From positions 122,932,004 through 122,996,003 of the forward strand of contig OX381704.1 in assembly GCA_947462335.1 (NCBI GenBank): a stretch of DNA of 64,000 nucleotides. Direction: 5' to 3'. The notes under the pieces were generated by a model that was not told where the DNA came from, searched no databases, and saw only the letters and a program-made list of their open reading frames with translations. Numbering within the stretch: the first letter of the stretch is position 1; each line of letters starts with the position of its first letter. A program made the translations under genes and the position numbers. Source of the stretch: Harmothoe impar (taxonomy: Eukaryota; Annelida; Polychaeta; Phyllodocida; Polynoidae). Of the stretch, positions 1 to 12,545 are shown piece after piece.

Positions 1-1004
1 CCTATGCCATCCCCTATATGGGGTAAAGGGTAAGTTGGTAGAACCTAATATCAAACTTTGAGGACAGATGAATACATATCTTGATATTAAACCAAATATT
101 GTACCCAAATTTGACTTGAAGTACAGTTCCCTCTACCGTAGATACACCTACCAGGGTGATCTCAAGGACCCAGCTCACTAATTCTTTTTTTTTGGAGGGG
201 GGGGGGGGGGGGGCCCTCTTTTAACCATGCCACTGTCCCACTCCCAGGCATGATACATACCATAAGAGGCAATGCTGTGCACTGTGCCACATGGAGGGAG
301 GGTTGGGCTGATGGTTATACTGTGTAATATGGAGCCGAGGGGGGGGGGGTTATTTCATGGCTATAAGTTTGGGGTGAAGATGGGGATGGGGTGGAGGTGG
401 GTCATAAGGGGTTGTTAACAGGAACAGGGAGCCCTCAAGAAAGACAGGTCTTATGTTAATACATTATTTCAGTATAGGGTAATTATAGAGGCGAAGGGGG
501 GGGGGGAGAGTTATCTGATGGCTATTGGTGCATGCTGGGAGGGGGGGGGGGTCATAAAGGGGAGTTGACAGAAAGAGGGGACCCTCCAGAAGGGTTTAAT
601 CTGCCTGATTAGGTGTCCTGAGGATCTTTTATGGCAGTATAGGGATGTGATTGTATGGGAGCAAATGCCTTCAAAATAGCTGATTTATCGGTATTTTACC
701 GAGGATGCACCACCTCCCCAGAGAGGGAAACACCTCTATAATCACAACAATATGACTTTAAATGGTCATTTTGGGTCCCATATGAAGGTTTCTGACCATT
801 TTCATGAAGTCATGATTTGATTTTAGAAGGAATCTGAAAGCCTGAATTTTGGCTGTTTTCTCACTATTTGGCGGATCTTCGGACCCTATGTAGGGGGGGG
901 TCACAGGGGTCTGAAAAAAATATTTTTGTGATTTCCCGTGTTTTTGGACCCAAATGCATAGTTTGAGCCTGTCCCCGAATAAAAGTAGATTTATCACCCC
1001 CCCT
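1..1004 (+). repeat. Flanking arm of satellite palindrome, copy 1
   Basis: This segment recurs almost unchanged in the same orientation at 6803-7802. Its inner half (about 475-1004) recurs inverted at 4808-5325, on the other side of the first 20-bp satellite array. Seen landmarks are long G runs near 195-213, 344-352, 498-506 and 540-550, and a conserved stretch at 758-997 that reads open on the minus strand for 79 codons (no ATG; GTG at its start). The same open stretch survives at 7554-7793 (-) and, more diverged, at 4840-5058 (+). No protein family is recognised, so it is treated as the arm of a foldback-type mobile element. The true left end lies outside the window. Confidence 0.85.
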
Positions 1005-4000
1005 ACCTACAGCATTGTCACATCACCTACAGTATTGTCATGTCACCTACAGCATTCTCACATCCCCTACAGCATTCTCACGTCACCTACAGCATTGTCA
1101 CGTCACCTATAGCATTCTCACGTCACCTACAGCATTGTCCGGTCACCTACAGTGTTGTCACGTCACCTAAGGTGTTGTCACGTCATCTACAGTGTTGTCA
1201 CCTCACCTACAGTGTTGTCACGTCATCTACAGTGTTGTCACGTCACCTACAGTGTTGTCACGTCATCTACAGTGTTGTCACGTCACCTACTGTGTTGTCC
1301 TGTCACCTACAGTGTTGTTGCGTTACTAACAGCATTGTCATGTCACCTACAGCGTTGTCATGTCACTTACAGCATTGTCATGTCACCTACAGCATTGTCC
1401 GGTCACCTACAGTGTTGTCCGGTCACCTACAGTGTTGTCACGTCACCTACAGTGTTGTCACGTCATCTACAGTGTTGTCACGTCACCAACAGTGCTGTCA
1501 CGTCACCTACTGTGTTGTCATGTCACCTACTGTGTTGTCATGTCACCTACAGCGTTGTCATGTCACTTACAGCATTGTCATGTCACCTACAGCGTTGTCA
1601 TGTCACTTACAGCATTGTCACGTCACCTACAGCATTGTCCGGTCACCTATAGTGTTGTCACGTCACCTACAGTGTTGTCACGTCACCTACAGCATTGTCA
1701 CGTCACCTACAGCATTGTCACGTCACCAACAGTGTTGTCACGTCACCTACTGCGTTGTCATGTCACCTACAGTGTTGTAGCGTTACTAACAGCATTGTCA
1801 CGTCACCTACAGCATTGTCAAGTCACCTACAGCGTAATAATGTCACCTACAGCATTGTCACGTCACCTACAGCGTTGTCACGTCACCTACAGCATTGCCA
1901 TGTCACCTACAGTGTTGTCACGTCACCTACAGTGTTGTCATGTCAGCTACAGCACTGTCACGTCACCTTCAGCGTAAGCACGTCACCTACAGCATTGCCA
2001 TGTCACCTACAGTGTTGTCACATCACCTACAGCATTGTCACGTCACCTACTGTGTTGTCACGTCATCTACAGCATTGTCACGTCACCTACAGTGTTGTCA
2101 CGTCACCTACAGCATTGTCACGTCACCTACAGCATTGTCACGTCACCTACAGTGTTGTCACGTCACCTACAGTGTTGTCACGTCACCTACAGTGTTGTCA
2201 CGTCCCCTACAGTGTTGTCACTTCACCTACAGTGTTGTCACGTCACCTACAGCATTGTCACGTCACCTACAGCATTGTCACGTCACCTACAGCATTGTCA
2301 CGTCACCTACAGCATTGTCACGTCACTAACAGCGTTGTCACCTAACCCACAGCATTGTCACGTCACCTACAGCATTGTCATGTCACCTACAGCATTGTAA
2401 CGTCACCTACAGCATTGCTTTGTCACCTACAGCATTGTCACGTCACCTACAGTGTTGTCACGTCATCTACAGCATTGTCATGTCAGCTACAGCACTGTCA
2501 CGTCACCTACAGCATTGTCATGTCAGCTGCAGTGTTGTCACGTCACCTACAGTGTTCTCACCTCGCCTAAAGCATTGTAACGTCGATTTAAGCGTTGTCA
2601 CGTTTTTATATTCTCAAATAGTATATCACAGCTGGAAGAGACCCCTACAGTGTTGTAACGTCACCTACAGTGTTGTAATGTCATCTACAGTGTTGCCACG
2701 TCACCTACAGCGTTGCCACGTCACCAACAGCATTATCACTTCACCTACAGCATTGCCATGTCACCACAGCACTGTCACGTCACCTACATTATTGTCAGGT
2801 CACCTACTGTGTTGTCACGTCACCTACAGCATTGTCACGTCACCTACAGCATTGTCACGTCACCTACAGCACTGTCACGTCACCTTCAGCGTAAGCACGT
2901 CACCTACAGCATTGTCACGTCACCTACTGTGTTGTCACGTCACCTACAGTGTTGTAGCGTTACTAACAGCACTGTCACGTCACCTTCAGCGTAAGCACTT
3001 CACCTACAGCAGTGTCACGTCACCTACAGCATTGTCACGTCACCTACGGCATTGTCACATCACCTACAGCATTGTCACGTCACCTACAGCATTGTCACGT
3101 CACCATCAGCATAGCCATGTCACCTACAGTGTTGTCACGTCACCTACAGCATTGTCACGTCACCTACAGCATTATCACGTCACCATCAGCATTGTCACAT
3201 CACCTACAGTGTTATCAAGTTGACAAAAGCGTTGTCACGTCACCTACAGCATTGTAATGTCACCTACAGCGTTGTCACGTCACCTACAGCATTGTCACGT
3301 CACCTACAGTGTTGTCACGTCACCTACTGTGTTGTCACGTCACCTACAGTGTTGTAGCGTTACTAACAGCATTGTCATGTCACCTACAGCATTGTCACGT
3401 CACCTACAGCATTGTCACGTCACCTACAGCATTGTCACGTCACCATCAGCATTGTCACTTCACCTACAGCGTTATCAAGTCGACTTAAGCGTTGTCATTT
3501 CACCTACAGCATTGTCACGTCACCTACAGCGTTGTCAAGTCACCTACAGCATTGTCACGTCACCTACAGTGTTGTCACGTCACCTACAGCATTGTCACGT
3601 CACCTACAGCATTGTCACGTCACCTACAGCATAGCCATGTCACCTACACTGTTGTCACGTCACCTACAGTGTTGTAATGTCACCTACAGCATTGTCACGT
3701 CACCTACAGTGTTGTCACGTAACCTACTGTATTGTCACGTCACCTACAGCATTGTCACGTCACCTACAGTGTTGTCACGTCACCTACTGTATTGTCACGT
3801 CACCTACAGCATTGCCACGTCACCTACAGCATTGTCACGTCACCTACAGAGTTGTCACGTCACCTACAGCATTGTCACGTGACCTACAGCGTTGTCACGT
3901 CACCTACAGCATTGTCACGTCACCTACAGCGTTGTCAAGTCACCTACAGAGTTATCAAGTCGACTAAAGCGTTGTCACGTCACCTACAGCATTGTCAGGG

Positions 4001-4807
4001 CACCTACAGTGTTGTCACCTCACCTACAGCATTGTCACGTCGACAAAAGCGCGGTCATGTTTTTATATTCTCAAATAGTATATCACAGCTGGAAGAGACC
4101 CCTACAGCATTGTCACATCACCTACAGCATTGTCACGTCACCTACAGCATTGTCACGTCACCTACAGCATTGTCACGTCACCTACAGCATTGTCACGTCA
4201 CCTACAGCATTGTCACGTCACCTACAGCATTGTCATGTCACCTACAGCATTGTCACGTCACCTACAGTGTTGTCATGTCACCTACAGCATTGTCACGTCA
4301 CCTACAGCACTGTCACGTCACCTACAGTGTTGTCATGTCACCTACAGTGTTGTCACGTCACCTACAGTGTTGTCATGTCACCTACAGCATTGTCACGTCA
4401 CCTACAGCACTTTCACGTCACCTACAGTGTTGTCATGTCACCTACAGTGTTGTCATGTCACCTACAGCATTGTCATGTCACCTACAGCATTGTCACGTCA
4501 CCTACAGTGTTGTCACATCACCTACAGTGTTGTCACGTCATCTACAGCACTGTCACTACACCTACAGTGTTGTCACGTCACCTACAGCGTTGTCACATCA
4601 CCTACAGGGTTGTCACGTCATCTACAGCATTGTCACGTCACCTACAGTGTTGTCACTACACCTACAGTGTTGTCACGTCACCTACAGCGTTGTCACATCA
4701 CCTACAGTGTTGTCACGTCATCTACAGCACTGTCACTTCACCTACGGTGTTGTCACGCCACCTACAGCGTTGTAGCGTTATTAACAGCATTGTCACGTCA
4801 CCTACAG
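1005..4807 (+). repeat. 20-bp satellite array 1 (about 190 units)
   Basis: The consensus unit is CGTCACCTACAGCATTGTCA. Common variants replace AGCATTG by AGTGTTG or AGCGTTG, and CGTCA by TGTCA or CATCA. The unit has no stop codon in any plus-strand frame. Because 20 is not divisible by 3, all three frames give the same 20-residue periodic peptide, so the long open frames are not evidence of coding. Two non-periodic islands of about 48 bp (about 2601-2650 and 4059-4107, core TTTTATATTCTCAAATAG) interrupt it; the same island occurs once in each array of units 1-5. Units with GTCGAC (e.g. near 3480, 3960) are derived variants. The array is the most heterogeneous of the seven, suggesting it is the oldest. 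Confidence 0.97.
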
Positions 4808-5325
4808 TAGGGGGGGGTGTTAAATCGCTAATTTTGTCGTATGGTTTCAGGGACAGGCTCAAACTATGCATTTGGGACCCAAAACTTGGGAAATATTTTT
4901 TTCGGACCCCTGTGACCCCCCCGTACATGGGGTCCGAAGATCGGCCAAATAGTGAAAAAACAGCCCAAATTCAGGCTTTCAGATTCCTACTCAAACCTCA
5001 CCATGCCTTCATGAAAATGATCAGAAACCTTCATTTGGGACCCAAAGAGAGCATTTAAAGTCATATTGTTGTGATTATAGGGGTGTTTCCCCCTCTGGGG
5101 AGGGGGTGCGTCCATGGAAAAATACCGATAAATCAGCTATTTTGAAGGCATTTGCTCCTATACAATCAGGTCCCTATACTGCCATAAAAGATCATCATGA
5201 ACCATTCTGGAGGCCCCCTGTTTCTGTTAACTACCCCCTATGACCCCTAACACCCCCCCCCCCCCATAGCATGCACCAATAGCCATCAGATAACTCCCTT
5301 CCCCCCTCCGCCCTCGCCTCTATAT
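4808..5325 (-). repeat. Inverted arm closing satellite array 1
   Basis: Read on the minus strand this matches about 475-1004 in order: the block before GGACAGGCTCAAACTATGCA, the TTCGGACCCC block, the GATAAATCAGCTATTTTGAA block and the GCATGCACCAATAGCCATC block. It is visibly more diverged than the 1-1004 versus 6803-7802 pair, for example by a 9-bp deletion near 4890. With the left arm it makes a palindrome with arms of about 0.5 kb and a 3.8-kb satellite loop. Homology fades near 5325 at a TATTACACTGTA stretch. Confidence 0.85.
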
Positions 5326-6802
5326 TACACTGTACTCAGAATATCAGGATCTTTGAACATCAAAAGTCATTCACAGACACCTTAGCCTGTCTTGTGAGTA
5401 AGACAGTGGTGTGTTTAAAAGAGGGGTGGGGTATATGGAGGGCGCCCAGACCTCCTCCCTTACCCTATACAGACATAAGAGGAGGGCTACCTCAGTCCAT
5501 CTAAGAACTCCAACCAACAGACCTCTTATAATCTATTTATCATACATGCATGAATGGCTTTACCACCTCAACAGAAAACTGATAAGGGACCCAAAGAGAC
5601 TATTACAGGTTATATTCTTGTGATTGCATGAATATAACCCAAGTCTTGTAGGGCCTTTGCTTCAATGTATTTGAATTGTCAACATATTAAAATGAGTTTA
5701 GATCAGATAGATAATACCCTTTCCAAAGGTCTCTATATTCATTTTGAGTTACCCTACCAACAGGTGGAGGACCGGACAAGAGATACAGCCTGACCCGTAT
5801 TTCTAGGCAGCCTGTTAATGCAGGCTGCCCAGCCTGGTTTAGCAGGCCGGGAGTCTTTACAGGCAGGGTGTTAGGTCAGGTTGTTCACACTCTCCCAGCA
5901 CATCAGCCTGATATAGCAGGCTGGGGCTCAGGCTTTCACACCTTCTCCCAGCATATACAGCTGCTATACCATGCTCTATTTGCCCCAAACCAGATAATAT
6001 ACAGATTTAAACTTGTAATCACTCATGAATGCAATGGACCATGCACTAAGTGCACCTATAATTTGGTAGGTAATAAATTGATTTATATGCTAAAGGGGAC
6101 TTTATTTTTCGCAAATATCATATAAAAATCGCAAATATGATTACATGAAAGTGTTATGGTAAAAACACAGTGCTCTAGCTATACAACCCTATATATCAGG
6201 CTGAGTGGCCTGTAATAACGGGCTGGGTGCTTTATACAGGCTGTACTGTAACTCCAGGCAGTCTTCCACCTGACCAATGATCACAGTCCCCCCCCTCCAT
6301 TCTATGCCTAGTACCTCACCCCATGTGTATTCATGGTCAAGATGACTGCTTCATGTTGTTACACTTATTATAGATAGTAATTCTATTATAGTTATATCAG
6401 AGATCTAATATTAACATCACTTATAACCTGATACAACAATAAATAAAATCCCTGACTCTCCTCCTTAACCAAGTGGTTAAATGCATAGAATGATGGATGG
6501 TAGAGGGGTGTGGGGGTGGGGGAGCCTGCAAATGACTCCAAATAAGGACTGGTGTCCATATCTCTTAGTCTACACCTTGCATGGTTAGTATCCTAGACAT
6601 AAGACAAGAGATAATTATTTAATTCAATTTTCTGAGGTGTTAAATAAGTACTCTGAACCCTAAATATTATTGAAGCCAATAATAAACCTTGCAATTATAT
6701 TATGGGGAGGGGTAGGTAACCCTGATACCTCATTTGCAATGCTAAAGATCAGATTTTGTCAAAGATACATGGAAATATAACATAGGCATGGTTCTTGATA
6801 GA
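5326..6802. other. Non-coding spacer with degenerate arm relic
   Basis: No gene is recognised. Around 5585-5690 a stretch starting GGGACCCAAAGAGACTATTA resembles the arm sequence at 5038-5150 and is probably an older, decayed copy. From about 5785 to 5970 and again 6195-6270 short CAGGCTG/CAGCCTG words recur in both orientations without a fixed period. The rest is A+T-rich with no strong open frame. Confidence 0.6.
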
Positions 6803-7802
6803 CCTATGCCATCCCCTATATGGGGTAAAGGGTAAGTTGGTCGAACCTAATATCAAACTTTGAGGACAGATGAATACATATCTTGATATTAAACCAAATA
6901 TTGAACCCAAATTTGACTTGAAGTACAGTTCCCTCTACCGTAGATACACCTACCAGGGTGATCTCAAGGACCCAGCTCACTCATTTTTTTTTTTGGAGGG
7001 GGGGGGGGCCCTCTTTTAACCACGCCACTGTCCCACTCCCAGGCATGATACATATCATAAGAGGCAATGCTGTGCACTGTGCCACATAGAGGGAGGGTTG
7101 GGCTGATGGTTATACTGTGTAATATGGAGCCGAGGGGGGGGGGTGTTTTTTCATGGCTATAAGTTTGGGGTGAAGATGGGGATGGGGTGAAGGTGGGTCA
7201 TAAGGGGTTGTTAACAGGAACAGGGAGCCCTCAAGAAAGACAGGTCTTATGTTAATACATTATTTCAGTATAGGGTAATTATAGAGGCGAAGGGGGGGGG
7301 GGGAGAGTTATCTGATGGCTATTGGTGCATGCTGGGAGGGGGGGGGGTCATAAAGGGGAGTTGACAGAAAGAGGGGACCCTCCAGAAGGGTTTAATCTGT
7401 CTGATTAGGTGTCCTGAGGATCTTTTATGGCAGTATAGGGATGTGATTGTATGGGAGCAAATGCCTTCAAAATAGCTGATTTATCGGTATTTTACCGAGG
7501 ATGCACCACCTCCCCAGAGGGGGAAACACCTCTATAATCACAACAATATGACTTTAAATGGTCATTTTGGGTCCCATATGAAGGTTTCTGACCATTTTCA
7601 TGAAGTCATGATTTGATTTTAGAAGGAATCTGAAAGCCTGAATTTTGGCTGTTTTCTCACTATTTGGCGGATCTTCGGACCCTATGTACGGGGGGGTCAC
7701 AGGGGTCCGAAAGAAATATTTTTGTGATTTCCCGTGTTTTTGGACCCAAATGCATAGTTTGAGCCTGTCCCCGAAGAAAAGTAGATTTATCACCCCCCCC
7801 CT
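6803..7802 (+). repeat. Flanking arm of satellite palindrome, copy 2
   Basis: Direct repeat of 1-1004, starting with the same CCTATGCCATCCCCTATATG and differing mainly in G-run lengths and single substitutions. It again leads straight into the 20-bp satellite. Unlike copy 1 there is no inverted arm at the far side of the array; that array ends in linker b instead. Copy 2 is therefore a half-palindrome or a recombinant. Confidence 0.9.
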
Positions 7803-8950
7803 ACCTACGGCATTGTCACATCACCTACAGCATTGTCACGTCACCTACAGCATTGTCACGTCACCTACAGCATTGTCACGTCACCTACAGCATTGTCACG
7901 TCACCTACAGCATTGTCACGTCACCTACAGCATTGTCACGTCACCTACAGCATTGTCATGTCACCTACAGCATTGTCACGTCACCTACAGTATTGTCACG
8001 TCACCTACAGCATTGTCATGTCACCTACAGTGTTGTCATGTCACCTACAGCACTGTCAGGTCACCTACAGCATTGCCATGTCACTTACAGCATTGTCATG
8101 TCACCTACAGCATTGTCACGTCACCTACAGTATTGTCACGTCACCTACAGTGTTGTCACGTCACCTACAGCATTGCCATGTCACCTACAGCACTGTCACG
8201 TCACCTACAGCATTGTCACGTCACCTACAGCATAGCCATGACACCTACAGCATTGTCACGTCACCTACAGTGTTGTCACGTCACCTACAGCATTGTCACG
8301 TCACCTACAGCATTGTCACATCACCTACAGCACTGTCACGTCACCTACAGCACTGTCACGTCACCTACAGCATTGTCACATCACCTACAGCATTGTCACA
8401 TCACCTACAGCATTGTCACGTCACCTACAGCATAGCCATGTCACCTACAGCATTGTCACGTCACCTACAGTGTTGTCACATCACCTACAGCACTGTCACG
8501 TCACCTACAGCATTGTCACGTCACCTACAGTGTTTTCACATCACCTACAGCACTGTCACGTCACCTACAGCATTGTCACATCACCTACAGCACTGTCACG
8601 TCACCTACAGCATAGCCATGTCACCTACAGTGTTGTCATGTCACCTACAGTGTTGTCACGTCACCTACAGCACTGTCACGTCACCTACAGTGTAGTCATG
8701 TCACCTACAGTGTTGTCACGTTACCTACAGCATTGTAACGTCACCTACAGCATTGTCACGTCACCTACAGCATTGTCACGTCACCTACAGCATTGTCACG
8801 TCACCTACAGCATTGTCACATCACCTACAGCACTGTCACGTCACCTACAGCATTGTCACGTCACCTACAGCACTGTCACGTCACCTACAGTGTAGTCACG
8901 TCACCTACAGCACTGTCACGTCACCTACAGCGTTGTCACATCACTTACAG
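7803..8950 (+). repeat. 20-bp satellite array 2
   Basis: About 57 units. It lacks the TTTTATATTCTC island found in the other arrays and is enriched in AGCACTG and CATCACC variants. The left edge is the C-run junction at 7790-7802; the right edge is ACTTACAGAGGGATTGCGCA, the same edge used in tandem units 1, 2, 4 and 5. Confidence 0.97.
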
Positions 8951-9181
8951 AGGGATTGCGCATTCAAATGTTTTCTCTAAGTTATCTTAAAAGCACATAA
9001 TCTTAAATGAGCTCCATGAATTTTAGATGTGTGCCCTATAATGATGTGCATACTGCAAGGCATAATGCCGATCCTACGAGGCTGATAAAAAGTGGCACTC
9101 TCACCACTAAAGTGGCATAGTCACTCACAATTCTAGTACTGTTCTAGTCTATTATGTGGTAAGTGAGAATGCCCCTTTAAA
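8951..9181 (+). repeat. Linker b, copy 0
   Basis: Starts AGGGATTGCGCATTCAAATG and ends GAGAATGCCCCTTTAA. It is homologous to the b linkers of units 1-5, but after the TTAA at about 9177-9180 the sequence is unrelated to the other copies (AAGAAAAGACAAGCG). The shared end point at TTAA marks a candidate mobile-element terminus. Confidence 0.85.
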
Positions 9182-9381
9182 AGAAAAGACAAGCGTATTT
9201 GTATGTGGTTTTCTATCAGTAGTCTTGGTATTGATTAGCAATATTTTGACATTCATACTACTAACACATGCTGCATGTAGCATTTAAACCTGAAACTAGG
9301 ATGCAAAGGTTCTGCTCTAGGATTTGCACACCGTAGGTGTGATGACCGGCAACCAATTTAGGATTAAAAGGTTATTGTCTA
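9182..9381. other. Single-copy spacer
   Basis: No gene, no internal repeat and no homology to other parts of the window that I can see. Confidence 0.6.
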
Positions 9382-10836
9382 AGATAAACGGGACGGGATA
9401 AACGGAGAACGGGATAAACGGGATAAACGGAGAACGGGATAAACGGAGAACGGGATAAATGGAGAACGGGATAAACGGAGAACGGGATAAACGGAGAACG
9501 GGATAAACGGAGAACGGGATAAACGGAGAACGGGATAAACGGAAAACGGGATAAACGGAGAACGGGAGAAAGGGAGAACGGGAGAAAGGGAGAAAGGGAG
9601 AACGGGATAAACGGAGAACAGGATAAACGGAGAGCGGGATAAAGGGAGAGCGAGATAAAGGGAGAGCAGGATAAAGGGGGAGCGGGATAAACGGAGAGCG
9701 GGATAAAGGGAGAACGGGTTAAACGGAGAACGGGATAAACGGAGAGCGGGATAAACGGAGAACGGGATAAACAGAGAACGGGATAAACGGAGAACAGGAT
9801 AAACGGAGAACGGGATAAACAGAGAACGGGATAAACGGAGAACCGGAGAAAGGGAGAACGGGAAACCGGGAGAAAGGGAGAACGGGAAACCGGGAGAAAG
9901 GGAGAAAGGGAGAACGGGAGAAAGGGAGAACGGGATAAAGGGATAAAGGGAGAGCGGGATAAAGGGAGAGCGGGATAAAGGGAGAGCGGGATAAACGGAG
10001 AATGGGATAAACGGAGAGCAGGATAAACAGAGAATGGGATAAACGGAGAATGGGATAAACGGAAAACGGGATAAACGGAAAACGGGATAAACGGAGAACG
10101 GGAAACCGGGAGAAAGGGAGAACGGGATAAACGGAGAACAGGATAAATGGAGAGCGGGATTAAGGGAGAGCGGAATAAAGGGAGAGCGGGATAAAAGGAG
10201 AGCGGGATAAACGGAGAATGGGATAAACGGAGAGCGGGATAAACGGAGAATGGGCTAAACGGAGAACAGGATAAACGGAGAACGGGATAAACGGAGAACG
10301 GGCTAAGCAGAGAACGGGCTAAACGGAGAACGGGATAAACAGAGAACGGCCTAAACGGAGAACGGGCTAAACGGAGAACGGGCTAAACGCAGAACGGGCT
10401 AACCGGAGAAAGGGAGAAACAGAGAACGGGAGAAACAGAGAACGGGAGAAAGGGAGAAAGGGAGAAAGGGAGAGCGAGAGAAAGGGAGAAAGGGAGAAGG
10501 GAAGAAAGGGATAAACGGAGAGCGGGATAAACGGAGAACGGGATAAATGAAGAACGGGCTAAACGGAGAACGGGCTAAACGGAGAATGGGAGAAACAGAG
10601 AACGGGAGAAACAGAGAACGGGAGAAAGGGAGAACGGGATAAACGGGATAAACGGAGAACAGGATAAAGGGAGAGCAGGATAAACGGAGAACGGGATAAA
10701 CGGAGAACGGGATAAACGGAAAACGGGATAAACGGAAAATGGGATAAACGGAGAACGGAAGAAAGGGAGAACGGGATAACCGGAGAACGGGATAAACGGA
10801 GAACGGGATAAACGGAGAACGGGATAAACGGAGAAC
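9382..10836 (+). repeat. 16-bp satellite array built of 8-mers
   Basis: The main unit is GGGATAAACGGAGAAC, itself two related 8-mers. In patches (about 9560-9600, 9845-9925, 10400-10505) the array collapses to 8-bp periodicity with GGGAGAAC and GGGAGAAA. The plus strand is purine-rich throughout. Minus-strand open frames with a 16-residue period (RLSRSPFIPF-like) are by-products of a stop-free unit. The order of variants is patchily repeated, which suggests segmental as well as unit-by-unit growth. Confidence 0.96.
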
Positions 10837-11460
10837 ACATAGGTACCAATATAATCCGACAAAACGAAAATCGCAAATATATTCGCTGTGTACGCTCCGA
10901 TCGGCCCGATTTTCGGAAGGGTAGGAGAACTTCAAAATCGTTTTTGGGTCAAAATCGTTTAGGGGCTCAAAATCGGTTTTGGGGGCAAAATCGGTTTTGG
11001 AGGCAAAATCATCTGCAGCTCATGCCGCCCCCCGGCCAATTCGACACGTCGAACCAGAAACGAAGCTGCAACGAAGATGGTTTCGCTGCTGACGCTCCGA
11101 TCGACTCGCTTTTTCAGCCGAGACGTAAAACAGCGGTTACGCGCTGCCGGGCGCTGACGCCCACAGCCACCTGCTCGCCCCCAGCCACCTGCTTTCCCAC
11201 AGCCACCTGCTCACCTATAGCCACCACCTGGAATTCGATTATATATGACTTCCAATATGTGAAATTAGGGTAGCTTCTTCTGGCGATTATGATTCTGCTG
11301 TCAGAAATGAGAAATAACGTACTGTACTCAAATTAGATAATTCATTCGACTTTCTAATGACAAAAGCGGTATGTGTGAGGCTTGTGGTGGCCTGGTAAGT
11401 AGCAGAGAGCGGCATAGGAAATAGCAGACGACATTCACCATATAGTTAACCCTTATTATG
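10837..11460. other. CpG-rich spacer with short tandem words
   Basis: From about 10860 to 11170 CpG is frequent, unlike most of the window (for example CGATCGGCCCGATTTTCGG and GACACGTCGAACC). About 10932-11012 holds four copies of a word of about 18-20 bp, CAAAATCGGTTTTGGGGG. About 11160-11228 holds three to four CAGCCACCTGCT repeats. A plus-strand open stretch (10944-11273) crosses both repeats and looks incidental. The remainder to 11460 is plain A+T-rich DNA. A small CpG-island promoter is possible but no exon follows it. Confidence 0.5.
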
Positions 11461-12545
11461 CCTACAGTGTTGTCACGTCACCTACAGCATTGTAACGTCA
11501 CCTACAGCACTGTCACGTCACCTACAGCACTGTCACGTCACCTACAGTGTTGTCACGTTACCTACAGCATTGTAACGTCACCTACAGCGTTGTCACGTCA
11601 CCTACAGCATTGTTATGTCACCTACAGTGTTGTCACGTCACCTACAGCATTGTAACGTCACCTACAGCGTTGTCACGTCACCTACAGCATTGTCACGTCA
11701 CCTACAGCATTGTCACATCACCTACAGCATTGTCACGTCACCTACAGCATTGTCACGTCACCTACTGTGTTGTCACGTCACCTACAGCATTGTCACGTCA
11801 CCTACAGCATTGTCACGTCACCTAGAGCATTGTCAGGTCACCTACTGTGTTGTCACGTCACCTACAGCATTGTCACGTCACCTACAGCGTTGTCACGTCA
11901 CCTACAGAGTTATCAAGTCGACTAAAGCGTTGTCACGTCACCTACAGCGTTGTCACCTCACCTACAGCAATGTCACATCAACTAAAGCGCGGTCACGTTT
12001 TTATATTCTCAAATAGTATATCACAGCTGGAAGAGACCCCTACAGCATTGTCACATCACCTACAGCATTGTCATGTCACCTACAGCATTGTCACGTCACC
12101 TACAGTATTGTCATGTCACCTACAGCATTGTCACATCACCTACAGCATTGTCACATCACCTACAGCATTGTCACATCACCTACAGCATTGTCACATCACC
12201 TACAGCATTGTCACGTCACCTACAGCATTGTCACGTCACCTACAGCATTGTCACGTCACCTACAGCACTGTCACGTCACCTACAGCATTGTCACGTCACC
12301 TACAGCATTGTCACGTCACCTACAGCACTGTCACGTCACCTACAGCATTGTCACGTCACCTACAGCATTGTCACGTCACCTACAGCACTGTCACGTCACC
12401 TACAGCACTGTCACGTCACCTACAGCACTGTCACGTCACCTACAGCATAGCCATGTCACCTACAGTGTTGTCAGTTTACCTACTGTGTTGTCAGTTCACT
12501 TACAGCGTTTCCACGTCACCTACAGCATTGTCACATCACTTACAG
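11461..12545 (+). repeat. 20-bp satellite array, unit 1
   Basis: About 54 units. The left edge abuts single-copy DNA (CCCTTATTATG) rather than a recombinase fragment and lacks roughly the first 285 bp present in the other units. The TTTTATATTCTC island lies at about 11998-12043. It shares private variants with the unit-4 array (a GTTATGTCACC unit, and CATCAACTAAAGCGCGG before the island), so the arrays of units 1 and 4 are closest relatives. Confidence 0.96.

Noticed and set aside
1005..4807. CRISPR array
   Set aside because: The 20-bp units are contiguous, with no unique spacers, in a eukaryotic context.
1040..4810. Long plus-strand open frames (up to 388 codons) with SRHLQHCHVTYSIVTSPTAL-type periods
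   Set aside because: A stop-free 20-bp unit gives the same peptide period in all three frames. Frames start and stop with satellite variants, and the same happens in every array. No protein evidence is visible.
5411..6125. Open stretches of 70-85 codons
   Set aside because: Low complexity or repeat-derived, no start context, no recognisable domain.
10399..10935. Minus-strand frames rich in LSRSPFIPFSVYPV
   Set aside because: Product of the 16-bp satellite; open in all three minus frames, with boundaries set by the array.
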